The notes beneath the pieces were generated by a model. It ran no database searches, was not told the DNA's origin, and saw only the letters and a list, made by a program, of their open reading frames with translations. A program made the position numbers and the translations under genes. Shown piece by piece: positions 11,411 through 24,735 of a stretch of DNA of 64,000 nt. Numbering within the stretch: the stretch's first letter is position 1; each line of letters starts with the position of its first letter. Where the stretch lies: positions 16,565,901 through 16,629,900 of the forward strand of contig NC_079979.1 of NCBI RefSeq assembly GCF_029852145.1. The letters are read 5' to 3'. This DNA comes from Microplitis mediator (Eukaryota > Arthropoda > Insecta > Hymenoptera > Braconidae).

Positions 11411-13559
11411 ACAAGGTTTTAAAAAATTGAAACTCGAACAACAATAAAAACAACAACAACAACAACTTTAACTCGTTTTAACGTCGCTGAGCGTATTTAA
11501 ATACAACTTGTCAGAGCATATATATATTTTCATCATCATCATTATCATCATCGCGCCGGCGCTATCGTCACCGTCATTAAAAGCCATCGTCATTGCCATC
11601 GCTATCGTTCCCGTCGAACCATCATCGTCATCTCACAACACGACACTTAATATATATACATCTATATGACACGTACGCAGTCGTACGTACCATTAAATTT
11701 ATATCAAGTTAAATTTATTATGTTTATTTTTCAGTTATGATCGTTAATTTTTTTTTCGTTATTAAAACTAATTATGTTTATGTACAAGTTTGCCTCAAGG
11801 CCCAAACAATTCTTATTTTGTTTACTGTTCTTTTTTTTTTTATTTTACAAGTCTTGTTTGTTTACAATGGATTTTTTTTTCTACATGTACGTAAAAAATG
11901 TTGATTATTATTTAAAATTTATATTGCAGAGGTAAAGCAAACAAATGATTTAATATTTTCATGTAAGTCGGCTTTGCCTCGACTAATTAATTCTAGCAAA
12001 AAAAAAAAAAAAAAAAAATATTTTGTTATGTTATAATTGAATTTGATTGTTCAGAATTTATGGATACATTATTATGTAAGTAAGCAAAAGACAAAATTAA
12101 TATTCGCGTCTCGTTTTTTTCTTTTCATTATTATTATTATTATTATTATTATTAATTTTTTTTTTTTTCTTAATAACGGCAACTTTGAAAACAAAGAAAA
12201 GGAGGACACACGACGGTTGCTCTATTAAACGGGCATCTTTCTACCTCGAGAAATTACATTCACTAGGGACTATTGTCTTCAGGGTAACGATGACAGGTCA
12301 CCTGGCCTTCGTATTCCGTGAAATAAAATTTTACTTTTCGTTTTATTTTATAAAAACTTTTCTTTAATTATTGATATTTATTTCGGTGACTGTCGTTCTT
12401 CCGCAATTAAAAATATTAAAATTAAAATTAAAATTAATAATAATAATAATAATAGAAAATTATCCTTGCGAACCGCGACATCACTCGTTGAGTAAATAAA
12501 TATTTAAATAATAATAAATTGATAAATAAATATATACATAATTATATGTAATTAAATGAAATAAAATTATCCTAGGTCAAAGTGTTAGACGCATTTAAAT
12601 CTGTGTAATTTATATCATGTTAAATTATAATGAGTTTGATTTAATTAAACAAAATTATTATAAATTGTAGAAAAAATTCTTTTTTGTACTTGTACTGGAT
12701 ACAGAAAAGTAAATTAATTAAAATATTTTGAGAAATTTAAAATGTATCTGGTATATGAGATTTAAATTACGCGGTTCGCGTATCTAATAATTAATTGAGC
12801 GACGGCCGATTTAAAAAAAAATATCATTGCATCCTAGGCATGTAATATACAAAATGCATAATAGATATTTATATAGAAATTATAAATATATATAATATAT
12901 ATATATATATCTGTATAATTGTAATAAAATGCCAGTGTCCATGGGACTCAACCGTCTGCACAAATAATTAAATATAAAAAATTATTGAGTGTTTGAAAGA
13001 ATAAATATTTAAATTTAATTACAAAAAAAAATAATAAAATGTGCAGTCAATTGGGTCCTTATTTGTTGGCGTAGAAAGCGACGTAGGGAAATAATGATAA
13101 TGGCAAGAAGATACATTAAAACACGAGTTATAATACATAATAAATTATATATTTAGATTGTCAAGTATATATATTTATATATATATATATAAATATGTGT
13201 TACACATTTAACACGAGTTCGAGTTTATTTCCCAAGCCCGTGAATCTTGATACGCTTTCATTCTGCAACGCTGTGCTAATATCAATTTCAATAATAAAAT
13301 TGAAAAAAAAAAATAATAATTATAATAAATATGTATTTGCGTTTATCTTCTATTTAAAATGGAATAACGCGTTACTGTATTTCGCGCTGGTGCGGAATAT
13401 AATCATTATATTGAATAGCTAGAGGTGATTGTAATGCATAATTAAAAAAAGTAAAGAAAAAAAAAGTGCTATTTAATTAATGAGACGGACCTAGAGTCAT
13501 GCGTCTCAACACCTCGACACGTTAAATAAAATCAAGATAAAAAATAAAAAAAAATGAAT

Positions 13560-14165
13560 TATTAATGAGTGTCAGTGTAGCAGACATGAGACAATTTATC
13601 AATTTGAAATAAATTAATTAAAATAATGAAATTTAAAAAAATGCGCGTACGAATTTTTCATTTGTCTAAATGCGGATTTCAAAATTTGAACTCAAATCAC
13701 ATTTTAATTAATTGTTATAAAATTTATAAATGATGAAGTTAGCCGACGTCTAATGTTTGGACTTTTTTTTAGACAGTAAATTTAAAAAAAAAATATTTTA
13801 AAAAATTGCACTTATAGTCTTCGAAATTTTCTACATGTGCATATTTTTTTTTTTTTTTTTGTAATTGACTTGAAAAAAAAATTACAAAAATTGTTAATTG
13901 TCTTCTTACCTCACGATCATGATACTGAAGTCTGCCGACGTCTAATAATTTTTGAACTTTTTTTAGACGGTAAATTACAAAAAAAAAAAAATATTTGAAA
14001 AATTGCACATATAGTTTTTTAAATTTTCTACATGTGCATATTTTTAATTTTTTTTTTTCTTCAAATTTAATTGTTAAAAAAAAAACCAAAAAATGTTTAA
14101 TTGTCTGCTGACTTCAGGATCGTAATTAACAAAGTTGCCATTTGTCGGCTACATTAACACTCGTT
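13560..14165. mobile_element. Cluster of hairpin MITEs
   Basis: At least two element types are mixed. One has the GTGTAGCAGACATGAGACAA end near 13575. The other has the GAAGTTAGC/GCTAACTTC type end: AAGTTAGCCGACGTCTAAT at 13736-13754, and GTCTGCCGACGTCTAAT with TGCACAT and ACATGTGCATA modules at 13930-14040. The same modules recur at 37055-37425, 42408-42606 and 52551-53330. Confidence 0.6.
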
Positions 14166-17100
14166 AATTATAATTATAATTAAAAAAAAAAAAAAACAGA
14201 CGATAAAAAAAAATGAAATTATTTATATTTAAGTGATGTTCAATTATATACCTATTCCAATTAGATATTCAATTTTAAAAATTATTTTTTTTCTAAATCA
14301 ACAATTTCGGCTGGTCTGAATTTATCTAGTATATATAGTTATTCAATAATTATTAAATCTCAGTAGAAAAAAAATAAAATAAAAGTTTAATTACGCGTGT
14401 ATAGGCTTTACGAGAACAAAAATAATGATAAATATATATATAAAAAAAAATAAAAAGTGGAATTTAAAATTATTCCTTCCGGGCTCTGAACAAACAAACA
14501 AAATAATTAAATAAATGTCCTATATATTAACGAATATTAATTATAAATTAATAAATGAGCCTGTTTATTTGTTTTTAAGAATAATCCAGCTCATAATCTC
14601 TTATCTATTAAAATTTCCAGCTATTATATATATATATAAATATAAAATAAATAATAACCCGGGTTTTATTTTACATTCCCGGCTCTACATTTTAAATAAA
14701 TAAATAAATATAAATATAATAATTGGATCAAAATAAAAATATATTCAAAATAATAAAAAATATATGGAAAAATAAAATATATAATAAAGCCGAGAGACGC
14801 TCGAGAGTTATAAAATAGAAAGGAAATATGTAAGGATAAAATAACGTGAGATATTAAAAAATGGTATAGAGATAATAAATATGAAAAAATTGTTTACTGG
14901 CGCAGATGGTATGACACATTGTGATCTATATAAATTACAAAAAATAAAAAAAAAATAAAACATCAACAAGTAGTAAATATTTAAGGTATATAAATATATA
15001 AATATAAATATATATATGTTATTACTAATAATAAAATATAAATGAATTAAAAATAACAATTAATTAATTAATTTAAAAGATGAAAAAACACCGAGCGACA
15101 CACAATTACACACACACGCGGTCTAGGGATCTCGCTGATTACACGTAATTATTAATTATTATTACTACACAATTACACGTAATTGCGTCTAGAATATACG
15201 TACCTACACTATGTTTAGCCCTGTTATATATATTTATTATTAACAGTATAAATGTACGCGAGTATAATTGTAACACGTACTAGCACACGGGTAAATTACT
15301 ACAGACGTACCTTTGATGTTAATTTAAATAAAATAAAAAGGGCTTAAGAAAGTTTACTGCGTAAATCAGACTCGAGTGTGGAAAAAAATTCGCGCCAAAA
15401 ATTTTTAGGGGTGAGCTTCAAAAATTGAGACGATTTTGAATTTTAAGTTGAGGATTTTTGGAACTGGAAAAATTATAGAAGTAAAAAATTTTCAACTGGT
15501 GTAGACTTTCCCTCCTCATTTTTTTTTTTAATTTTTTGGGTTTAATGAACATTAAAAAAAAAGAGAAATTAATTAGAAATTATGGAAATTTTTTACTCTT
15601 GTCAAAATTACTCAAGTATGAGGCAAAAATAAAAATTTGAAAAAATTTTTTGATTTTTATTGGAACTTTTTAAGAAGCTCTGTTTTTTTTTTATTTTTGA
15701 ATTGTTAAAAAATGAAGTATTGGAATTACTTATGAATTCAAAAAATTGTTAATTTAAATCATTTTCGCATAAAAAAAATTGGAAAAAAAAAGTATAGACT
15801 ATTAGAAAATTTTTCAGGAAATTAATTAGAAATTATGGAAAATTTTGACTCTTATCAGAATTATTCAGGTATGAGACGAAAAAAAAAATTTTGACTTTCA
15901 TCAGAACTTTTTCGAAGCTCAGTTTTTTTTTTCACTTTTTTGCTTTTTCAAAAATAGTTCAAAAAATCAGTGATTGGAATTGATTATGAACTCAAAAAAT
16001 TTTCAGTTCAAATGATTTTTAGTTAAAAAAATTTGAAAATTAAAGAGTACAGACTAGTAGAAAATTTTTCATACTTTTAATTATTTTAAAGTTTCAAAAA
16101 TATTCAACTCAAAGTACAGAATTATAAATTTTGGAAGCTCAGTCAGAAAAATTTTTGTAACGAATTTTTTTTACACGTGACTATTAAAAAAAAAAGTCTA
16201 TTAATTAATTAAATAAAATAAAGAAATTATTATTTTAAATAAATAATGAATCTTAAAGATTTAAAAAATTATAAATACACGACACTCCTGCCACGCAGCG
16301 AGTTCTTAGACAGCTTTAAGATAAATGATTATTATTAAATAATAAATTATAAATAAATAAATAAACGTTTATTTAAAATAACGATAAACTTTCTATATGT
16401 TGAATCGTGTCTAGAAAAATACAACAAAGTTATGAAAATAAAAATATTTCAAATTTATTGTGACGACTCATTAATTATTACAATTTAAAAAATAAATAAA
16501 TACAATTTATATTTAATTAATTATCTTTATTTATTGTCATTTTTTTAGTTTTGAAAAAAAAAATATAACGAAAATTGAAACGATCGTTAGGTAAATAAAT
16601 AAAAATTTAGAAAAATAAATAAAATAAATGAATAATTAAAATATTGAAATTAATGCTCGATGTTTCGTTGGCTGTTTTACATAATGTTGTAATGGTTGTA
16701 ATTAACAACCGTATCCGTTATTAATCAATTTAATTAAACGTTAAAAAAAAACTTCATGTGAATGGAATTAGCTGATTAAAAAGTAAATTAATTATAATAT
16801 TACATAGTATCTTTTTTCACACGCGTGGGATTCAATTAATTATTCTCATAAAAAAATTTAAAAAAAAAAAAAAACATTTTTCTCTTTACTGTATTCCTTA
16901 AAAAAAAAATTACTGCTACTGTCGCCAACGAAATAAATAATTCTGCGTGTACAATTATCTATTTAATAATGTGTAATATAATAAAAGAAACATGTATTGA
17001 AATTATATATATATATATATAAATTAAAAAAAAAAAATAAACAAATACGAGAGCCGTCGATTGTTAATTAAAAAAAAAGCACTTACTGTTTTTTGATATT

Positions 17101-19299
17101 AAATTTAAAAAAAAAATATTTACCTTAAAAGTAATTTCAACCTCACGCGTGCTTATCAAATAAAAATTAATTAATTTTATTAATTAGTGTATTTATTGTT
17201 GCGTTGGCTCTCATTGCCTACTTATTTTGCTGTATGAATTCCACTACTCTGCGATTTATTATTATTATATATTGTCATATATTATTGTTACTAATTAATT
17301 AATCAACTAATTATAGATATTAATTATTATTACAAAGTTATCTTTAATTAATTAATTAATTAATCACTTTTAAGTATAATTTATATTACCGTGATCTGCT
17401 TCTTCTTTTTTTGAATTCTACTCTTCTAGTCCTGAGTGAATTGATCCTTAATTATATTTGCAGGCAGATGCTAATTATTTTTTACTTTATTATTATAAAT
17501 ATTTTTTTTTGCGTTGGTTTTTGTAAAATTTCTAATTTTTAGTCGACATGCACTCATTTTTTTTTTATATAATTTATGTAAAATCAAATAATGTAAAGAT
17601 AAAATGTATATTAAATTTAGAGGAATACAATGAATTATTAAATAAATATGTACGTGTTTGTGAGTATATTTTATGAAAGTATTTTATTTAAATATCAATA
17701 CTTTCATATTAAATATACACATAATCACATTTTCCTTTTTTTTATTAATTATAATTAATTAATTAGTTAATTTTTATTATTATTTATATTTTACAACTTT
17801 ATGGTTAATATAGAACGCTAGTACGTAAGAAAAAAATTAATACTGTTATCTTGGCACTTAAAATCTTCACAAAAATATTTTACTGTTTTTGAATAGAAAA
17901 AAAATTATATATATATTAAAATATAATTAAGTTGCCTCAGTTATGTACGTAAGACACAAGACATTTTCCAAAACAGCATTTTATTTTATAATAATTATTT
18001 TGCTTGTCTATCATCTTCCTCATTAACAAAGAAAAAAAAAATTTTTAATTAATTTTAATATGAAAAAAAATTTTACCTTTAATTAAATTCATCTCTTTTT
18101 TTTTTAATTTCTGTCTAAAATTTTTTTATTAAAATTAATTTAATTCTTACAAGTTCTCATTTCTTTGAATATTTAAATTTTTGAAAAAAACTTTAAATTT
18201 ATTTAATTATTTAAATTAAATACAATCGTTAAATTATTTAATTAAACAAATTGCGCTCACAGAAAGAAAGATTTTTTGGAGTAAAAAATTTTTATGTCAC
18301 AAGAAAATTTTTATGTCACAAGAAATTTTTTTCATCATAAATTAAAAACAAAAATTTCCTTAGGGCAGGAAAAAATTTTTCGCGCCAAAAAATTATTTTT
18401 TTCTGTGTAAAAAATTGTGCTCTTCAATTCAAAATAAAAAATATTCGCGCCAAGAAATTTTTCTTTTCTGTCCAAATGTGTCATTACATTTAAAAAATAT
18501 ATATATATATTATGTATGAACGTTTGGTAAGAATTAATTTTTGGATTAATGGATTAACAAATAAAATTTGTAATCGGGTTGATTAAAAAAAGTAATTACA
18601 TGCGCAAGGAACATGTGGAATGTAGACAAGTGAAGCAAATCACTGCCATGTTATTAATTTAAAATAAATGCCCGATTTAAAATAAAGAAAAATTTATTTT
18701 AAATTACACTCGTTGCAACGAGTTTAATTATAAACGTCATACAATTTATTAACTCGAAATATTATTAAATTTAATTAAATAATTTAATTAATGCATATTA
18801 TATATGTAAAAAAAAATAATTATTGATTTAATTTGTAGCCTTAGTACGAGTTAAAGTTAAAAATATTTAATAATATTAAAAAATAAATAATTATAATAAT
18901 TATGCTATAATTTATTTAATTTAATTAACAAATAATTATAGCACATGGTTGAAATTACAGTAATTACATTATGGCGATGGTAGCTACAGGCCTGAACTGT
19001 TGTTTAAATAAATATAAAAAATATGAGAAGTGAAAAATATATTTAACAAAATAATAATTTTTAGTGTAAATTCTCATGTCTTTTATTATTATAATTCTTT
19101 ATGGTAATTGCACATTTAATTAAGTACATGAGAGAGCGTTATTGCATAATAATTAAATTAAATTTAAATAAAAAAAAAATAAATGTATTTAAAAAAAAAA
19201 TTTTGGGTGAAATAAAAGGCAGATTCAATGGTTTTAGACAATTGTTTCTTATATTTACGATACTGATATAATATATAACTCATGTGAACGAACACAGAA

Positions 19300-20250
19300 A
19301 AAGTTTTACTTGTCCTAAGAAATCTTTTGCATTATAAATTAAAAAGGAAAATTTTTTTAGGAAGAGAAAAAGTTTTCAAGCCCTAAGAAAATTATTCTTT
19401 TAATTTCGTAATGAAAAATTTTTTCTGTAGCAGATTCGAAAGAACTTACAAATTTTAAATAAATAATGAAATTTAAAAAAGCGCGCGTAATTTTTAAATT
19501 ATTTGAATACTAATTTTTAAATTTTTGCTTGTCCTAAGAAAATTTTTCTTTTAATTTCGTAATGAAAAATTTTTTCTGTAGCAGATTTGAGAAAATTTAC
19601 AAATTTTAAATAAATAATGAAATTTAAAAAAGCGCGCGTAATTTTTAAATTAACGAAATACGAATTTTTAAATTTTTACTTGTCCTAAGAAATCTTTTGC
19701 ATTAAAAATCAAAAAGGAAAATTTTCTTAGACCTCGAAAAAATTTTCCAGTCCTAAGAAAATTTTTCTTTTAATTTCAAATTTTAAATAAATAATGAAAT
19801 TTAAAAAAGCGCGCGTAATTTTTAAATTATTTAAATACGAATTTTCAAATTTTTACTTGACCTAAGTAATCTTTTGCATTACAAATCAAAAAGGAAAATT
19901 TTCTTAGACCTCGAAAAAATTTTCCAGTCCTAAGAAAATTTTTCTTTTAATTTCGTAATGAAAAATTTTTCTGCAGCAGATTTGAGAGAATTTACAAATT
20001 TGAAATAAATAATGAAATTTAAAAAAGCGCGCGTAATTTTTAAATTATTTAAAAACGAATTTTCAAATTTTTACTTGTCCTAAGAAATCTTTTGCATTAC
20101 AAATTAAAAAGGAAAATTTTTTTTTAATTTCGTAATGAAAAATTTTTTCTGTAGCAGATTTGAGAAAATTTACAAATTTTAAATAAATAATGAAATTTGA
20201 AAAAGCGCGCGTAATTTTCAAATTATTTAAATACGAATTTTTATATTTTA
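19300..20250. repeat. Tandem array with GCGCGCGTAA landmark
   Basis: About five imperfect units repeat. The landmark AAAAAGCGCGCGTAATTTT occurs near 19481, 19632, 19809, 20026 and 20202, spacing 151, 177, 217 and 176 bases. Units also share a TGTCCTAAGAAATCTTTTGC block and a TTTCTGTAGCAGAT block, suggesting an array grown from a MITE-derived unit. It ends about 100 bases before the 3' end of the next gene. Confidence 0.8.
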
Positions 20251-20347
20251 CTTTACTTACATTTGATTTATTTATTTATTCAAATATTTTTAAATTCTCA
20301 ATCGTCAGCTGCATTACACTCATAAATTATTACATATTTAAAATTGT

Positions 20348-21447
20348 TTACAATTCGTTTAAAAATAATGATAATTCATTCAGCCACTTAGGAAAGTGGG
20401 TAATGAGTACAAGAACTTTATCTTTATCTTCGGTATAAATATTTTTCAAACATTGCAACAAATATTTTTTAGAATTAACTGAACAGTGACACGGATCTAT
20501 TCTCAAAAGAACAACATAAGACTGTAAATCTACCGGATATAAACTCAGTAAATTATTTTCTTCGTTATCACGTATCGCGATTATTTTACTTAAAATATAT
20601 TCTATAAATGACAGTACTAATGGTGAAAATTCTAAGCGTATAAAAAGATTACCTAATAAATTACTTACGATTATAAAAATTTTTTGTGAAAACGCAGTCT
20701 TGTTTATTAACTTATCAAATTTATCTGTAGTAGAGTACGAGCCCTGACAATTAATATTTGAAATAAAACAATCAATTATCGGTTCTTCAATTATTTTCTC
20801 CGACTGACAGATATAAAATTTATCAACCACAGAAGCTTCCAATTCTATTTCTTTTTCGTTATCCAAAATAAATTTAACGAGTCTGTAATTTGCTGAGACT
20901 TCTAGTTCGGTTATTTCATCAACGACGAGTTTTAAATACGCGCCATAAACTGGATTGATACTTCTGACGTTAATTAATGCTCTTATTAATATAATTAATT
21001 GATCTGCTGATACATTTTCATCACATACTTTTTTTTTTAATAAATATTTATTTATGACGGTCTTGCAAAGCTCTTGGATTTTTTCACTTTGACAGAATGT
21101 CCGATGATTTGACAGTCCAAGGGGCGGATTGATCCATTCCCGCAGAATCTCCTGGTAAATAAAATATTTTTATTGATGATGATAAAAATTAAAAAATTTT
21201 TTTTTGTTTTGTCATCAGTAAAAAAAAAACTTACGATTAATTGAAGCCGAACTGAGTATTTGAGATGAGCTTCAGGTGAAATTTTATAAGAAAAAGCATC
21301 AGCTAGAGAGTTTGAAAGTGCAGTGACTGTTCGTGAATCAACAGCAGGTACTTTTTCAATTAATTCATCTAATTCTTCATTATTTTTAATTGTTTCTATA
21401 AATTTACCACTGCTACGTAAAATAGCACCAACGAAATCTGGATCCAT
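20348..21447 (-). CDS. Unrecognised 338-residue helical protein
   Basis: Two exons on the minus strand: 21447-21235 (71 codons, ATG in good context ACCAATGG) and 21151-20348 (267 codons plus stop), joined in phase 0 across an 83-base GT-AG intron. The protein starts MDPDFVGAILRSSGKF and ends LPKWLNELSLFLNEL-like (exactly FPKWLNELSLFLNEL). It looks mainly alpha-helical, with Leu/Ile-rich segments, no signal peptide, and no catalytic motif I can see. It could be a HEAT-like repeat or scaffold protein, but I do not recognise a family. It is divergent from PLPBP and probably shares its promoter region (21448-22281), which holds two MITEs. Confidence 0.75.
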
Positions 21448-21585
21448 TGGTAAATAATTTTTTATTTAAAAACTCACACATTTTTTTATTTTGTTTATCA
21501 TAAATATTTACAAAATATATCACTCATGATATTGATATATTTTTAAATTATAGGTTAATAAATTCCCGGTAAAATGTCAGCTGAC

Positions 21586-21996
21586 ATGAGTGTGAATGTA
21601 GCAGACAAATTTAAAATTATAAATAAATAGAGTAAATAATTAATAAAATAAAATTTGAAAAAATGCGCATTTAAAAAATTTGAAAATTAATGAGTACATT
21701 TTTTCGAAATATTATTTTTTAAATTTACTCTACTCCCGTATTTATTTATAAATTTTGTCTGATGTCTGCTACATTCACATTCATCAAAAAAACATCAGTG
21801 TGAAAGTAGCTGACAGCTGTCACTTTTAAAAATTTTTAAATAAATGAATTAAATTTAAATCGAACAAAATTTTAAAAAATGCATTTTTACAGAATTTGAA
21901 AATCAGTGTGTGCATTTTTTTAATTTTTACATTTTTAATTTTTTAATTCGTTTATTTGAAATTTAAAATTTGTCTCATATCTGCTGCATTCATATC
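21586..21996. mobile_element. Two MITEs in the shared promoter interval
   Basis: Copy one, 21586-21784, starts ATGAGTGTGAATGTAGCAGA and ends with the inverse TCTGCTACATTCACATTCAT. Copy two, about 21794-21996, has weaker ends (CAGTGTGAAAGTAGCTGACA and CTGCTGCATTCATAT). Both enclose AT-rich hairpin DNA with no coding capacity. They separate the start codon of the minus-strand gene from the YY1-like motif. Confidence 0.75.
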
Positions 21997-22133
21997 AAAA
22001 AAATTTTTTGTATTCGTCATCCATTTTATTTTATTTAAATAATTAATTTTTTAAATTATATAATACAAAAATTAATTACTCATTAAGAAAAATAATATAT
22101 GTACACTTTTTTATTTATTTTTTTCTTGCAACA

Positions 22134-22146
22134 AAGATGGCGGCCG
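22134..22146 (+). promoter_or_regulatory. YY1-like core promoter motif AAGATGGCGGCCG
   Basis: AAGATGGCGGC is the known initiator-proximal YY1/Pho-type site of many metazoan housekeeping promoters. It sits about 145 bases upstream of the PLPBP start, in an otherwise AT-rich spacer between two divergent genes. The promoter role is inferred. Confidence 0.5.
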
Positions 22147-22281
22147 TAGTCTTTTTCTGATCTGATGATTTACAACGCAACAGATTGTAAGATGACAAAA
22201 TATTTATAAAATTGTAAAATGATAATAAATTTAATTTGTAATTATTGAAGTTTTATTTAAATTAATTATTTAATTAATGTA

Positions 22282-23856
22282 ATGAAGATTAAAATGGTTG
22301 ACATTGCGGGAAATTTGAATTTTGTTAGAGAGAAAATATCCAAAGCATGTTCTCGACGTTCACCAGTAAGTAAATAATTATATTTAATATATAAATGTAT
22401 TTATATATATATATATATGTTAAGTCAAAATTTATTTTAGGAATTCGGTAATTCAATACCACGTTTAGTTGCTGTCAGTAAAACAAAGCCGGCAAATTTG
22501 TTAATCGATGCCTATGACGCTGGTCAAAAACACTTTGGCGAAAATTACGTAAATGAATTAATTGAAAAATCTGGTCATCCTGAGATTCTAAAACGTGATA
22601 TCCGCTGGCATTTTATTGGCCACTTGCAGAGAAATAAAATAAACAAAGTATTGGCAGTTCCAAATCTATGGATCATTGAAACAGTTGATTCAAATAAATT
22701 GGCATCGGCACTGGATACTGCGTGGACAAAATATAGAAAGAATGATGATAATAAACTTAATATTATGGTACAAGTAAATACCAGCAAAGAAGAAGGTATT
22801 TGAAATTTTTTAAATTTAAATATAGAATCGTATCAACAATGCGCGGGTCTAAAATTAAATATTGAGTTTAAGATCACGGGAATTTGGACCAAAAGACGAT
22901 AATAATAAAACTGTCATTTATGCATGACGTTTTGTCTCTCTTTTATAGAGACTGCCACGCACTTGAAATATGTCAGATTGTTTGTCAATGTGACATAAGG
23001 GTACTTGTTTTATGATACTGAAAGTAGCAGTCATTAAAAAATTTATTTATCTTTAACAGACAAAGTAAATACTGACAGGCAGAAATTTAAAAAAATTTAT
23101 GTGAAGATTTTTGAAAAATTTTCTTGTGGAGGTTTTTTAAATAATTTTTATAATGACAATTAACTTAGTAATTAAAAACATGATGACAGTAGTAGTCATT
23201 CAAAAATTTAATTATTTTTAATAATCAAAGTAAATATTGACAGGCAAAAATTTAGAAAAATCCATGTGAAGATTTTTGAAAAATTTTCTTGTGGATGTTT
23301 TTCAAAAAATTTTATAATGACGTCTGCTACTTTCAGGATCATCTTGTATTTACATATGATAAAGTACACATGTGATTAAAAAAATTAATAACGTGGAAAT
23401 ACACGTGATCTTGAACTAAATATTTTAATGTAATATATTTAAAAATATTTACTAAACTTTTGTTTCAGAAAAAAGTGGATGTGACCTTTCAGAAGCATCA
23501 TCGCTAGTAAAGCATGTGATTGAAAATTGCAAAAATTTGAAATTCCTCGGAATAATGACGATAGGTGCCTACGGTTACGATCCATCAAATGGTCCCAATC
23601 CAGATTTCGTATCTTTGAGGCAGTGCCGCGATGACATTTGCAAAGAATTAAATCTCGTTAGAGATCAAGTCGAATTGTCAATGGGAATGTCTACCGACTA
23701 TGAGCATGCCGTTAGTATTCTTATAATTTATATAAATAATAACAATAATTAGTATATATTTATGATAAATATCAAACTAATTTTCAGATTGAACTTGGCA
23801 GTACAAATGTTAGAGTCGGAAGCGCAATATTTGGAGAGCGGCCGCCAAAAAACTAA
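22282..23856 (+). CDS. PLPBP: Pyridoxal phosphate homeostasis protein (PLPBP/YggS family)
   Basis: Four exons: 22282-22365, 22441-22795, 23469-23710 and 23788-23856, giving 249 residues. A second in-frame ATG at 22294, in better context, would give 245. The protein binds PLP through the lysine of VAVSKTKP, next to FGENYVNE, and folds as a single alanine-racemase-type barrel. Other family motifs are [32 protein letters not shown] and the phosphate-binding [15 protein letters not shown] near the C-terminus. It buffers free PLP and has no known enzymatic activity. Length is slightly below the human protein (275). Intron 2 (673 bases) holds a direct duplication of about 130 bases (around 23040-23170 and 23190-23330). 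Confidence 0.95.
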
Positions 23857-24735
23857 ATTTAAATATACAAATATAACTTTTAAATACCAAGACTTTAGAT
23901 TTTTTTTCGTTAAATTAAATATATATGTACATATATATTTATCTTTTAATCTAATTATCCTACTAATGTTAATTGTACAAAGTGAAGGCTCATATATTTA
24001 TATATATGTCGAATAATTGCAGTAAACATCCTCAGGAAGATACTAAATATATAAATAATTATATGAATCAACGAGAAATTTAAAATAGAGTTATTTTATC
24101 TTAATATATTTAATAAATATATAATATACTTATATATTATTGATGACAAATATTAACCAGAGGTGTTAAAAATTAATATTAACATTATTTCGAAATAATT
24201 TTATTTTATCAACGATTGTTTAGATCGGAAAACCTCCTGACGGTAGACCCGTCTCTTGTTCATTATTATTATTATTATATATTATTATTATTCATATTAT
24301 TATAAATTATTTATTTATTACGAAAATGAATAATGAAGGATATATATGAGGGAATTATATCTTTTACGTCGTACATATGCTACAATTTTCAATAAGTACA
24401 GCACACGTTTACATAAATTATTATCATTATTATTATTATTAATATTAATATTATTATAATTATTATTATTATTATAATTATTATATACACGAGCAGATGC
24501 CCCCGAGTGAAGAAATTAATTAAATATAAATAATTAACTTTAGTTTTATTTAAAATAAATCAGGGCTCAGCTAATCGCGTGTGTAAGTCCACAAGATATT
24601 AGACAATTATGCTGCCGTTAAATGGCTCAGCTTTTAATTAAAATAATTTATATTTTTCAGAATTTCATTATTTAAATTTTTAAAAAGTCAATGATGGACC
24701 AGCTTATTGTTATTATCATTATTATCATTATTTAT
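23857..24735. other. 3' UTRs between convergent PLPBP and Mlc2
   Basis: AT-rich DNA with ATT/TAT simple repeats (24260-24300, 24420-24480). It must hold the 3' UTRs of both genes; exact cleavage sites cannot be placed. No other gene seen. Confidence 0.6.

Larger units (their letters stand above)
11411..20347. other. Gene-poor AT-rich spacer and probable 3' UTR
   Basis: No protein gene was recognised. The first part is probably Pur-alpha 3' UTR, with CAA and CAT simple repeats at 11440-11640 and a poly-A tract at about 11999-12019. Then come (TTA)n runs, (TA)n runs, a MITE-like hairpin cluster at 13560-14165, a degenerate repeat block at 15390-16170, and a tandem array at 19300-20250. Short open frames here are low-complexity Ile/Lys/Asn/Tyr and unconvincing. 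Confidence 0.7.

Noticed and set aside
14515..15059. Ile/Tyr-rich frames in the AT-rich spacer
   Set aside because: Composition follows the base bias; no other support.
21052..21150. Continuation of the first exon frame of the minus-strand gene past its donor
   Set aside because: Reads through the intron; splicing at 21235 to 21151 gives a longer, better frame.
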